From NCBI GenBank assembly GCA_001604275.1, contig LVBD01000008.1, forward strand, positions 1 through 64,000: 64,000 bases of DNA. Direction: 5' to 3'. The number at the start of each line of letters is the position of its first letter. The first letter of the stretch is position 1. The position numbers and the translations under genes are program-made. The notes beneath the pieces are model-generated. The model was not told the DNA's origin and ran no database searches. It saw nothing but the letters and a program-made list of their open reading frames with translations. Shown here in pieces: positions 33,624 to 42,212 of this stretch. Source of the stretch: Spirochaetales bacterium Spiro_02. Lineage in GTDB: Bacteria > Spirochaetota > Spirochaetia > Sphaerochaetales > Sphaerochaetaceae.

Positions 33624-34696
33624 GGTTGGTCCGCCGGGTGGAGGGCCATTGACGTTTCCTTGACCCGTAGTTCCACGTCGAGACGCGTGTCGTGCGCTTC
33701 CTTGCCCTCGATCAGCCGGTTGAGCGTCCGTACCGATTCCTGTCCCATCGTGACCAGATGCAGTTCGATGTATGTGAAGGTATAGTCCGCCTTGCTCTCG
33801 TTCGCATCGAAAAGCACCACTGAGATATCTTCGGGAATCCTGTAGCCGAACCGCTTGGCCTGCGCCGTGAACCCATTCGCCACCGCTTGCGTCATGGCGA
33901 TCACCCCGTTGCAGTTGAGAAACCGTGATTTCAGGATCGAAGCCGCTTCCACGCCATGATTGTGGCCATAGCCAGTCACGACCACGAAATCGGGATTATA
34001 GGGGATTCCCGCCTCTTTCAGCGCCCGCAGATACCCTAGGAACCGGTCCACGGAAGATCGGGAGCGGATCGACGGTCTATCCAGATTTTCCAGTAGATCC
34101 TTGTTGGAGCAGGGGGAATCCCAGAAACTTGCGATGAACGCAATATTCCGCCTGCCGAGACTCAGCAGATGTTTCGTGGCGAGATACCCGCCTTCTTCGC
34201 CATCGTGGTAGATATGGGGAACGCCTCGGATGATGTCCTTACGCGCGGTTATGACGAGAGGCAGATTTCTGAAGCTCTCGATCGCTGGTATGTTCTCTGC
34301 TTTCGCCACCGGAATGTAGATGAGTCCGTCGAGGATCGATTGGCTGAACCGGTCGATGATCTGCTTTTCAATTTCGACAGAACCTTCGCTCGAACCGCAG
34401 AGTACCAGCTGTCCGTTTTCACGTGCTTCCCGCATCACGCCCTCGGCTATCAGTGCGAAGAATGGGTGAGTGATATCCGGCACGATCAGGCCGATCACGC
34501 CCGATGCATGCCCCTTGATGAACCGGGCGGCGATGCTCGGTCGGTACCCGGTCTCGTCGAGGATCTTCTTGATTTTCCTTTCGTTCGACGGTCTGATCGA
34601 CTGTCCGTTGAAATACCTGGACAGTGTCGCGATCGAGACGCCGCTGAGGCGCGAAATATCTTTTATCGAGTACTGAGCCTTTTCATTGGGTGCCAT
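33620..34696 (-). CDS. LacI-family regulator of the EPSPS-like/TAXI operon
   Basis: A 358-residue LacI protein with HTH YSIKDISRLSGVSIATLSRYF and a complete sensor domain (VIGLIVPDITHPFFALIAEG). It is divergent from the EPSPS-like gene; two copies of ACTGAAAAYGTTTATCAAT lie between them, one next to each gene. The sensor domain lacks obvious anomalies. Ligand unknown. Confidence 0.9.
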   Translation of the reverse strand: MAPNEKAQYSIKDISRLSGVSIATLSRYFNGQSIRPSNERKIKKILDETGYRPSIAARFIKGHASGVIGLIVPDITHPFFALIAEGVMREARENGQLVLCGSSEGSVEIEKQIIDRFSQSILDGLIYIPVAKAENIPAIESFRNLPLVITARKDIIRGVPHIYHDGEEGGYLATKHLLSLGRRNIAFIASFWDSPCSNKDLLENLDRPSIRSRSSVDRFLGYLRALKEAGIPYNPDFVVVTGYGHNHGVEAASILKSRFLNCNGVIAMTQAVANGFTAQAKRFGYRIPEDISVVLFDANESKADYTFTYIELHLVTMGQESVRTLNRLIEGKEAHDTRLDVELRVKETSMALHPADQP

Positions 34697-34739
34697 GTAG
34701 TTGAGTATATCACAGGAACAGGATTTTTCTCAAGAAAAA

Positions 34740-34758
34740 ACTGAAAATGTTTATCAAT
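34740..34758. promoter_or_regulatory. LacI operator, lacI-proximal copy
   Basis: ACTGAAAATGTTTATCAAT matches the copy at 34940-34958 at 18 of 19 positions. The centres are exactly 200 bp apart, close to 19 turns of B-DNA. Confidence 0.7.
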
Positions 34759-34898
34759 ATAATGAAGACTCATTGCTTATTTTGTATCGAAAAGTGTTTT
34801 AGCATGGTATTAACAGTAACCTTCCCATGGCATGAAATTGGGTGATATTAGTATTTAATACTTTATACTATATGATATTATTTTTTTATATTTTTTTA

Positions 34899-34926
34899 TT
34901 GACAATGAGAGATGGTATGATATTAT
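34899..34926 (+). promoter_or_regulatory. promoter of EPSPS-like/TAXI operon
   Basis: TTGACA (34899-34904), 16 bp, TATTAT (34921-34926), in a very AT-rich stretch. The operator at 34940-34958 covers the start of the transcript. Confidence 0.6.
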
Positions 34927-34939
34927 TATTGCGAAGCTA

Positions 34940-34958
34940 ACTGAAAACGTTTATCAAT
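34940..34958. promoter_or_regulatory. LacI operator, EPSPS-proximal copy
   Basis: ACTGAAAACGTTTATCAAT; the core TGAAAACGTTTATCA is a CG-centred near-palindrome of the LacI-family type. It lies just downstream of the promoter and eight bases before the ribosome binding site. Confidence 0.75.
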
Positions 34959-34978
34959 TAAATTTGGAGGATACAGCT

Positions 34979-36265
34979 TTGAAATTTGTAATCAACCCAT
35001 CGACACTGTCAGGACAGGCCCGGATCCCCGGCAATAAGTCGGGAACGGCGAGGGGCGTCGTCTTCGGCTCTCTCGCTTGCGGGACATCCACTCTCGTCAA
35101 TCCTTTGACAAACCTGGACAGCTATTCCATAGTGAAGATGATGACCGCCCTCGGAGCGAAGATCGATACTTCAGACAATGCGAAATGGATCATAGAAGGT
35201 ACCGGTGGAAAACTGAACGTTCCGTCCTGCGTGCTGGATGCCGAGAACTCTGGAACCGGATTCTATTTTCTGCTTGCCCTGTGCGGGTTGATCCCCGGCT
35301 ACAGTGTGCTGACCGGCGATTATCAGATTTGTTACCGGCCCGCCCAGCCGATGATCGACGCCATCAATGCACTGGGCGGTCAAGCATTCTCCACCCGTGG
35401 AACAGGGACTGCGCCGGTCGTGGTGAAGGGCCCGTTCCATGGAGGAGAGATTTCGTTCCCCGGCGTCAACTCCCAGTGGATGACCCCGTTCCTCTGCGCC
35501 TGCGCGCTGGCGGACGGGGACACCCTCATTCATGAGACCGATCTACTGGAGCGGCCGTACGTCGACATGACCATCGGCATGCTCAAGATCGCCGGCATCG
35601 AGGTGGAGAACCGCAACTACGAAGAATTCTTCGTCCGCGGTAACCAGCGGTTCAAGCCATTTACCTATGTGCTTCCTAGCGACTGGGGCAGCTCAGGCTA
35701 TCCACTCATTGCCACGGCGATTACCAAGGGGTCGAACGTGACGTTCCATGGCCTGGATCTTGGAGACTATGCTGGAGAAAAGGCGTTCGTGCAGATTCTC
35801 AAGGATATGGGTGCTAAGATCAACGTCGTAGACCAAGGTCGTGGTGGTATCACCGTCGAAGGTGGACATCCCTTGCACGGAATCGAGATCGACTGCAGCG
35901 GGACTCCTGACGCGGTGCCGATCCTCGCGGTACTCGGATGCTACGCACAGGGCAGTACCGTTCTCAAGAATATCGGCGCCTGCCGGCTGAAAGAGACCGA
36001 CAGGGCGAAATCGATTAGGGAAGAGCTGGAGAAGATGGGTGCGAAGTTCGACGAAACGGCCGATACGCTGACCATCCATCACTCCAGGCTCCACGGCGCG
36101 AAACTGAGCGGACATCACGACCATCGGATCGTCATGGCGTCCTCGGTGGCGGCTTTGATCGCCGATGGACAGAGCGAAGTGGATAACGCGGAGTACTCTG
36201 CAGTGTCATTTCCGAATTTCTATGAGTTGATGTCTTCCATCAATGCGGATATCAAGCGTTTGTAA
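34979..36265 (+). CDS. EPSP synthase-like (enolpyruvyl transferase fold) protein, divergent paralogue
   Basis: A 428-residue AroA-fold protein. It starts at TTG 34979, eight bases after GGAGG. Conserved relative to E. coli AroA by eye: K and S in GNKSGTAR (also its R), SGT, a Q in NSQW, the Asp in TPDAVPILAV, K, E and R in LKETDR, and DHR. Changed: the arginine after SGTxM (now Y), R124 (Q in DYQICYRP), S169 (N), S197 (E), N336 (A) and K411 (V in SAVSFP). Several of these bind shikimate-3-phosphate or PEP, so it is unlikely to be a standard EPSP synthase. Cotranscribed with a TAXI TRAP transporter under a LacI regulator, not with shikimate genes. Confidence 0.8.
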   Translation: MKFVINPSTLSGQARIPGNKSGTARGVVFGSLACGTSTLVNPLTNLDSYSIVKMMTALGAKIDTSDNAKWIIEGTGGKLNVPSCVLDAENSGTGFYFLLALCGLIPGYSVLTGDYQICYRPAQPMIDAINALGGQAFSTRGTGTAPVVVKGPFHGGEISFPGVNSQWMTPFLCACALADGDTLIHETDLLERPYVDMTIGMLKIAGIEVENRNYEEFFVRGNQRFKPFTYVLPSDWGSSGYPLIATAITKGSNVTFHGLDLGDYAGEKAFVQILKDMGAKINVVDQGRGGITVEGGHPLHGIEIDCSGTPDAVPILAVLGCYAQGSTVLKNIGACRLKETDRAKSIREELEKMGAKFDETADTLTIHHSRLHGAKLSGHHDHRIVMASSVAALIADGQSEVDNAEYSAVSFPNFYELMSSINADIKRL

Positions 36266-36278
36266 AAAGGAGAAAACG

Positions 36279-37283
36279 ATGAAAAAACTTTTCGTATTGT
36301 TCGCGGTGCTGAGCATCGTTGTCGTTCCCGTATTCGCGCAGGGTGGGGCGGAATCTGCCACCCAGCCGGCCGTCAAGAGGATTTCGATCGGGACCGCGGG
36401 GACCGCAGGTTCCCTGTACCCGATGGGAGTGGCGATGTCGGAGACCATCACTAAGCATGTCCCCGGAATCGCAAGCACCGGCGAGGCGACCGCAGCGTCG
36501 GTGGAGAATGTTCGCAACCTGACCAGCGGCAAACTCGCCATGGGAATTTCTCAGAGCGATATCGCCTGGCTGGCCTACAACGGACAGGGCGATTTTGAGA
36601 AGCGTAAAGCGGATGATCTGCGTTCCTTGTTCAGCACCATTTATAGCTACATCCAGGTCTTCACCCTAGCCGACAGTCCGATCGACGGAATCTCCGATTT
36701 CAAGGGGAAGGCGATCGGCGTCGGAGCCGCAGGAAGCGGGGGTGAGATGGCCGCAAGAATGATCCTGAACTTCTATGGGCTGACCTACAACGATATCAGG
36801 CCGCAGTTCATTCCTGAAAGCGAGGCAGTCACGGCCCTGAAGGACAACAAGATCGCAGCGTTCATCTGTACGCATCCGCTCAAGTCCGCGGCGCTCATGG
36901 ACCTGACGACTTCTACGAAGGTCAAGATGATCTCATTCACCGATGACGCCCTGTACTCCGCCTATCCATTCTGGACCCGCTACGAGATTCCCGCTGGGAC
37001 CTATACCAACGTCGATGTTCCCGTGACCGTGCCCATCAGCCGCGTCATCATGCTGACCTCCACGAAGTCCGGACTGACGGACGACGAAGTGTACAATATC
37101 GTCAAGGCCATCTGGGAGAATCGCAACGAATGGGCATCCGTGACCGCCGCAGTCTCCAGTCAGGTGTTGCTGGACACGGCGTTGTCCGAGATCCCCGTTC
37201 CCCTGCATCCCGGCGCTCTCAGATATTTCAAGGAGAAAGGGTTCGACATTCCGGCTTCGCTGATTCCGCCGGAAGCGAAGTAA
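36279..37283 (+). CDS. TAXI-family TRAP transporter substrate-binding protein
   Basis: A 334-residue receptor with a signal peptide ending VPVFAQGG and the TAXI start ISIGTAGTAGSLYPMG. LAMGISQSDIAWLAYNG and GKAIGVGAAGSGGEMAARMIL also fit. ATG 36279 after AAAAAGGAG. TAXI receptors bind small carboxylates (for example glutamate or 2-oxoglutarate). It follows the EPSPS-like gene by 13 bp, so its cargo may feed that enzyme. Confidence 0.9.
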   Translation: MKKLFVLFAVLSIVVVPVFAQGGAESATQPAVKRISIGTAGTAGSLYPMGVAMSETITKHVPGIASTGEATAASVENVRNLTSGKLAMGISQSDIAWLAYNGQGDFEKRKADDLRSLFSTIYSYIQVFTLADSPIDGISDFKGKAIGVGAAGSGGEMAARMILNFYGLTYNDIRPQFIPESEAVTALKDNKIAAFICTHPLKSAALMDLTTSTKVKMISFTDDALYSAYPFWTRYEIPAGTYTNVDVPVTVPISRVIMLTSTKSGLTDDEVYNIVKAIWENRNEWASVTAAVSSQVLLDTALSEIPVPLHPGALRYFKEKGFDIPASLIPPEAK

Positions 37284-37313
37284 ACGGTTCCGCCATTCCC
37301 TGCAAGGATGTCT

Positions 37314-37349
37314 CGGGATGCACCTCGAAAAGAATTCGGGTGCATCCCG
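37314..37349 (+). other. intergenic hairpin between TAXI receptor and permease
   Basis: CGGGATGCACC (37314-37324) pairs perfectly with GGTGCATCCCG (37339-37349) around a 14-base loop. No T-tract. Same position as hairpins in the other four transporter operons. Confidence 0.75.
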
Positions 37350-37370
37350 TATGAAAAGGAGATGATTCTC

Positions 37371-39278
37371 GTGCAAACTATTCAATCCGCTAGGTCGAAG
37401 GTATCCGAATGGACTCTGATCGTACTGTCCGCCGGCATCTGCCTATTTCATATCTTTATCTCGGTCAGCACTTCGGTCGGCGTGATGCAGAGTAGGGTGA
37501 TCCACCTCTTCTCACTGATGCTCCTATGGTATCTGTACAAGGTGCGGGCATCACAGGGCCATATGGGAAGAAAGATCATCTTTACGGTAGTCGCGGTTCT
37601 CGTGTTCGCGCTTTGGATGTACTACATGACACAGACGACCCGCGAAATGTTGATGGACAAAGGTATCTGGGGCATTTCGCCACTGGATATGGTCGCCGGC
37701 GTCGTGCTGATTCTGCTGATCCTTGAAACTTCCAGGCAATCGATCGGCCTTGCATTGCCGATCATCGCGGTCGTGTTCCTTGTCTACGCCGTTATCGGTC
37801 CGTATCTGCCGGGCATCATCGCCCACAGAGGCTACGACCTAACCTATATCACCAGCTATATCGGTTGGACCAACGAAGGCATCTACGGAACGCCCATCGG
37901 CGCCGCCGTGTCGTTCGTCGTTCTGTACATTATTTTCGGAGAGTTGCTCGACAAGTTCGGTGCGGGCAAGTTCTTCATCGATATCGCCTATGCGCTGACC
38001 GGGAGGATGCGGGGAGGCCCCGCCGAAGCCGCGGTCCTGTCCAGCGCCCTGATGGGATCCATCAACGGATCCGCGGTCGCGAACGTCGTCACGACAGGAA
38101 CGTTCACAATTCCGCTGATGAAGAAGGTCGGATACGAGAAGAACTACGCAGGGGCCGTCGAGGCCGTAGCCTCTACCGGCGGGCAGATTCTTCCGCCTGT
38201 CATGGGCGCCGCCGCGTTCGTCATGGCCGACATGACGGGTATCCCGTATTCCACGATCATCATCGCCGCCCTGATTCCCGGCATTCTCTACTATGTCAGC
38301 CTCGCCATGGCCGTCTATTTCGAGGCGGGACGGCTGGGGATCAAGCCGGAGGAAAGCTCCAAGCTGCAGAAAGCGGGTGCGATCCTGCGCCGTGATTTCT
38401 ACCACCTGATTCCGATGGTCGTCCTGATCGTCTGCTTGCTCGGCTTCGGCTTCTCGGCGAGCTATTCGGCGATCTTCGCGATCGTCTCCATCATCCTCAT
38501 CGGCATCGTCAGGACGTACGTTACCGAGAGGAGGTTCCCATGGAAGGAGTTCCGTGACGTGGCGCTGCATGCGGCAAAATCCTCGATCCCTGTCACGATC
38601 GCATGTGCTTCGGCGGGAATCGTGATCGGCATCGTCAGCATGACCGGCCTTGGCGTCAGGTTCGCCCAGATCGTGTTCCAACTAGCGAACGGGAAACTGA
38701 TCCTCATGCTGCTGATGACGATGGTGGCATGCATCATCCTCGGCATGGGGCTGCCGTCGACCGCCGCGTATGTAATCGCGGCTACCGTAGCCGCTCCGGC
38801 GTTGCTTGAAGCTGGCGTGCCGGTTCTCGCTTCGAACCTCTTCGTATTCTATTTCGCAATCATTTCGTTCATCACGCCTCCTGTGGCGATGGCCGCATAT
38901 GCGGCGGCGGGGATCGCCGAAGCGGATTCGATGAAAACCGGACTGAAAGCGTTCAAGCTGGGAATCGCCGGGTTCATCATTCCGTTCCTGTTCGTCTACT
39001 ATCCAGGTCTGATGATCGTCGGCACCTCGACGCTGGAGACGCTCTATGCCCTGTTGGTCGCCCTTTGCTCCGTTTTTCTGCTGGCAGCGGCGTTCGAAGG
39101 GTGGGTCGGCGTCCCCCTTGGAATGGGTCTGCGGCTTGTCATGTTCCTGCTGGGATGCGTGACCATTCTGCCGTTCCCGATCGCCGACCTCATCGGCATC
39201 ATCGGAACGATCCTCATCGTCGTGCTACTCGTCTTCATGATCCGGAAAGCGAAAAAGGCGGAGGTTCCCGCATCGTGA
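37371..39278 (+). CDS. TRAP transporter fused permease (DctQM-type, 4TM+12TM)
   Basis: A membrane protein of about 635 residues combining the small and large TRAP permeases, the usual partner of TAXI receptors. LMGSINGSAVANVVTTGTFTIPLM, GGQILPPVMGAAAFVMADMT and MGLPSTAAYVIAATVAAPAL are typical. GTG 37371 lies nine bases after AAGGAG; an in-frame ATG at 37362 is directly adjacent to it and is less likely. Last gene of the operon, followed by a terminator. Confidence 0.9.
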   Translation: MQTIQSARSKVSEWTLIVLSAGICLFHIFISVSTSVGVMQSRVIHLFSLMLLWYLYKVRASQGHMGRKIIFTVVAVLVFALWMYYMTQTTREMLMDKGIWGISPLDMVAGVVLILLILETSRQSIGLALPIIAVVFLVYAVIGPYLPGIIAHRGYDLTYITSYIGWTNEGIYGTPIGAAVSFVVLYIIFGELLDKFGAGKFFIDIAYALTGRMRGGPAEAAVLSSALMGSINGSAVANVVTTGTFTIPLMKKVGYEKNYAGAVEAVASTGGQILPPVMGAAAFVMADMTGIPYSTIIIAALIPGILYYVSLAMAVYFEAGRLGIKPEESSKLQKAGAILRRDFYHLIPMVVLIVCLLGFGFSASYSAIFAIVSIILIGIVRTYVTERRFPWKEFRDVALHAAKSSIPVTIACASAGIVIGIVSMTGLGVRFAQIVFQLANGKLILMLLMTMVACIILGMGLPSTAAYVIAATVAAPALLEAGVPVLASNLFVFYFAIISFITPPVAMAAYAAAGIAEADSMKTGLKAFKLGIAGFIIPFLFVYYPGLMIVGTSTLETLYALLVALCSVFLLAAAFEGWVGVPLGMGLRLVMFLLGCVTILPFPIADLIGIIGTILIVVLLVFMIRKAKKAEVPAS

Positions 39279-39317
39279 CCTGTTCGCGGGGATTTCTTCC
39301 TCGTCGACATGCGATGG

Positions 39318-39368
39318 ACAGACCGTCCCGGACAGCGCCTTGCGCTACGGGGCGGCTGTTCCTTTTTT
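39318..39368 (+). terminator. rho-independent terminator of TAXI operon
   Basis: CCGTCCCG (39323-39330) pairs with CGGGGCGG (39348-39355), with AGCGC/GCGCT nested inside and ACAG/CTGT outside; six T residues follow at 39363-39368. Confidence 0.8.
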
Positions 39369-39401
39369 GCCGCAGAGTCATGTGCGAAATTCCCGAAGGT
39401 C

Positions 39402-39430
39402 TTGTCTCGACGACCGGTTTCCGCTAGGCT
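39402..39430 (+). promoter_or_regulatory. promoter of uppP
   Basis: TTGTCT (39402-39407), 17 bp, TAGGCT (39425-39430), 33 bp upstream of the start codon. Confidence 0.45.
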
Positions 39431-39463
39431 AGGAACGTCGTCGCCGCACAGTGGGGAGGGAAG

Positions 39464-40294
39464 ATGGATTTTGTCGAATTGTTGAAGGCCGTATTCCTCG
39501 GAATCGTGCAGGGGATCACGGAATGGCTGCCGGTCAGCTCCACCGGTCATATGATCCTCCTCGACGAACTGATGCCGCTGCATGTATCCGAATCCTTCAA
39601 GGAATTGTTCTTCGTCGTCGTCCAGCTTGGCTCGATTTTTGCCGTCCTGGTCCTATACTTCAGGAAGCTCAACCCGTTCTCGTCGACGAAGGATCGTCAG
39701 GAAAAGCTCGATACCTGGATGCTGTGGGCGAAGGTCGTCGTCGCATCGGTGCCGGTGGGAATCGTCGGCATCCTGTTCGACGACTGGATCGACGCGACGT
39801 TCTTCCGCTGGCAGGTGATCGTCGTCGCGCTCGCTTTCTACGGCGTGCTGTATATCCTGCTGGAGCGATACCGGAACGGGCGGCGACCCAGGATCACGAC
39901 GCTGGAGGACCTTTCGTGGAAAGATGCGCTGGGTATCGGCGTATTCCAGATGCTTGCCGTGGTGCCGGGCACCAGCCGTTCCGGGTCGACCATTCTCGGC
40001 GGAATCATCATGGGTATCGACCGTCCGGTGGCCGCCGAATTCTCGTTCTTCCTCGCTCTTCCCGCGATGCTCGGGGCGTCGTTGCTGAAAATCTTCAAGA
40101 TCGGACTCTCGTTCAGCGCCCTGGAGTGGACGGTCCTCGCCGTCGGATGCCTGACAGCGTTCATCGTGTCGCTGGTCGCGATCCGCTTCCTTGTCGGCTA
40201 TGTACGCAAGCACGATTTCAGCGTCTTCGGGTGGTATCGTATCGCTCTGTCCCTCGTCGTGACGATCTTCTTCCTGTTGCTCGGACACGCATGA
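39464..40294 (+). CDS. uppP: undecaprenyl-diphosphatase (UppP/BacA)
   Basis: A 276-residue inner-membrane phosphatase that recycles the undecaprenyl lipid carrier for cell-wall synthesis. Both diagnostic motifs are present: GIVQGITEWLPVSSTGH at residues 13-29 and VPGTSRSGSTI near residue 167. ATG 39464 after GGGGAGGGAAG. Monocistronic between two terminator-like structures. Confidence 0.95.
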   Translation: MDFVELLKAVFLGIVQGITEWLPVSSTGHMILLDELMPLHVSESFKELFFVVVQLGSIFAVLVLYFRKLNPFSSTKDRQEKLDTWMLWAKVVVASVPVGIVGILFDDWIDATFFRWQVIVVALAFYGVLYILLERYRNGRRPRITTLEDLSWKDALGIGVFQMLAVVPGTSRSGSTILGGIIMGIDRPVAAEFSFFLALPAMLGASLLKIFKIGLSFSALEWTVLAVGCLTAFIVSLVAIRFLVGYVRKHDFSVFGWYRIALSLVVTIFFLLLGHA

Positions 40295-40347
40295 TACGCC
40301 GTCGTGGAATCGGACGGACGCACATCGCGCTCATGTTCATGATAATG

Positions 40348-40389
40348 ACGGCCGCCGGACGGTGAAGGGGCAGGCTGTCCGACGGCCGT
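40348..40389. terminator. probable bidirectional terminator between uppP and radical SAM gene
   Basis: ACGGCCG and CGGAC (40348-40360) pair with GTCCG and CGGCCGT (40377-40389) with one mismatch. Only a weak T/A tail is present, so efficiency is uncertain. Confidence 0.5.
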
Positions 40390-40424
40390 AGCGAAATATA
40401 TCCTCTACAGAAGAACGGCGCCCG

Positions 40425-41789
40425 CTAACGGGTCCGTTTGCTGTAGCGCGGATGCTCCTTCCAGATTTCATCGGCCGTAACCGCCCATTTCTCGGCCTTT
40501 TCGGTGCATTTGCCGGCTAGAACGTGTACATCCTCCGGATTCTTCAGATCGGTCGATGCAGCTTTGGAAGCTTCCACCATCTCCGGGAGTCTCGTCGGAT
40601 TGTCCAGCAGCGGGCAGGGCCGGAGCATGTTGTCGTTGAACGGTTGGTTCTTGTGATAGGCCATGAACAGCGGCGACTGGTACGCCTCGAGCAGCGTCTT
40701 GTCCTTGATGTTGCTGTCCGAATAATGGATGAACGCGCACGGCTCGATGTCGCCGTTCGCATTGATGTGCAGGTAGTACCTGCCTCCTGCGATGCACCCT
40801 CCGACAAACTCCCCGTCGTTCCAGAAGTCCATCGTGAACAATGGCTTCGTTTTGCGGAACTCTCTGATCCGGTCATACATGAACGCCCGTTGTTCGGCGG
40901 TGACCATCAGGTCGGGGACTGCGTCGGCACCGACGGGCATGTAGGTGAAGAACCATGCGAACTTCGCTCCCTTGGCGATCATGTCGTCGAAATACTTCTC
41001 GCTGCCGATATCCTGATAGTTCTTGCTGGTGTAGCAGCAGGAGATGCCGAACGGCAGCTTGTGCGTCCTGAGGATATCCATCGTCCTGACGACCGCCGCA
41101 TAGGTCCCTTTCCCCCTACGGTCGTCGGTCGACTCCTCGAATCCTTCCACGCTGATGGCCGGGATGAAATTGCCGACTTCCAGCATCTGGTCGGCGAACG
41201 CATCGTCGAACAACGTTCCGTTGGTGAATGCCAGGAACATGCAGTCCGGATGCTTGCGGCACATCTTGATGATGTCGTTCTTCCGTACCATCGGTTCCCC
41301 GCCGCTGTAGATGTACATGAACGTCCCCATTTCCTTGCCCTGGGTAATGATCGAATCCCACTGTTCGAGGGTGAGATTGAGCTTGTTGCCGTATTCTGCT
41401 GCCCAGCAGCCGGTGCAGTGGAGGTTGCAGGCCGAAGTGGGATCCATCAGGATCGCCCACGGGACGCTGCATCCGTATTTCTCCCGATACGCTTTCTGTC
41501 GCTTCATGCCGATGATCGTCGCATTGATGATGAAGTTCTCGAACATCTTCTTCCTCACCGATGCGTCGACATCCGTCCATAGGCTCCTGATCAGCGTGGC
41601 CCAGTTTCCGTCCGGTTTCTGCATCTCATCGCGGATCAGCTGTATCTTTTTCGCCTGCGAGTGTTCCTTGTCCAACTTGTCCAGCCAATCCAGGATTTTC
41701 GGGATGTTTTCGTCAGGATTCGAATCGAGCCAACCGATCGCCTTCTTCAAGCCCCAGCTCTTTACGATTTCACCATACGTTTTGTCCAT
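40425..41789 (-). CDS. radical SAM protein with SPASM-like C-terminus
   Basis: A 454-residue iron-sulfur enzyme. The SAM cluster motif CNLHCTGC gives C121, C125 and C128, followed by YIYSGGEPMVR. C-terminal cysteines in GGCIAGGRYYLHINANGDIEPC and LRPCPLLDNP resemble a SPASM auxiliary-cluster region. The first 110 residues are a helical extension. Substrate unknown; no precursor peptide gene was found beside it. Start ATG 41789 after GGGG. It stands alone. Confidence 0.88.
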   Translation of the reverse strand: MDKTYGEIVKSWGLKKAIGWLDSNPDENIPKILDWLDKLDKEHSQAKKIQLIRDEMQKPDGNWATLIRSLWTDVDASVRKKMFENFIINATIIGMKRQKAYREKYGCSVPWAILMDPTSACNLHCTGCWAAEYGNKLNLTLEQWDSIITQGKEMGTFMYIYSGGEPMVRKNDIIKMCRKHPDCMFLAFTNGTLFDDAFADQMLEVGNFIPAISVEGFEESTDDRRGKGTYAAVVRTMDILRTHKLPFGISCCYTSKNYQDIGSEKYFDDMIAKGAKFAWFFTYMPVGADAVPDLMVTAEQRAFMYDRIREFRKTKPLFTMDFWNDGEFVGGCIAGGRYYLHINANGDIEPCAFIHYSDSNIKDKTLLEAYQSPLFMAYHKNQPFNDNMLRPCPLLDNPTRLPEMVEASKAASTDLKNPEDVHVLAGKCTEKAEKWAVTADEIWKEHPRYSKRTR

Positions 41790-42110
41790 ACCGTATCCCC
41801 TTTGTGTGTCCTTTGTTTACAATTTACCGCTGATTGGAGATATGGATATTGTACAAATGAATAGTAATGTCTTTTTTTAAGACATTTTTATAAATATGTA
41901 TAATAAGATTGGGTTGATCGAGAAATTCCAAGACACCGCACAGGCCGGCCGTCCCCATGACGGCATATCTATATGGGAAGGGGTGCAACTTTCCAGGGCG
42001 GAAAGCATTTCGCCGGGATAAAACTCCTCTGCCCTCGGGAAGCCCTCGATCATTACAAGGAATGGCGGCGGCTGATATGATGCCGCGGATTTGTTCGCTT
42101 GCATCGAATC
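41790..42110. other. AT-rich intergenic region without recognised gene
   Basis: Contains the leader of the radical SAM gene and a perfect stem AATGTCTT/AAGACATT (41866-41886) with a T5 loop and T-rich flank. A 75-codon minus-strand frame (41877-42104) has no convincing start or composition and is not called. Confidence 0.4.
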
Positions 42111-42165
42111 AAAAAAAGAGCCATCCCTCAGTCGCGTACGAGCGCGACATACGGGACAGCCACTC
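42111..42165 (-). terminator. rho-independent terminator of the acidic-protein gene
   Basis: On the minus strand a long stem (GAGnGGC..GTCCC paired with GGGA..GGCTC, plus a nested GTCGCG/CGCGAC) runs from 42165 to 42118 and is followed by seven T residues (42117-42111). Confidence 0.8.
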
Positions 42166-42212
42166 TAAATGTCGGAGAACCGTGAAATCCGGCGAATACG
42201 GATGCTGTTTCG

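Noticed and set aside
41877-42104. 75-codon minus-strand frame
   Set aside because: No ribosome binding site, no motif, low-quality composition.
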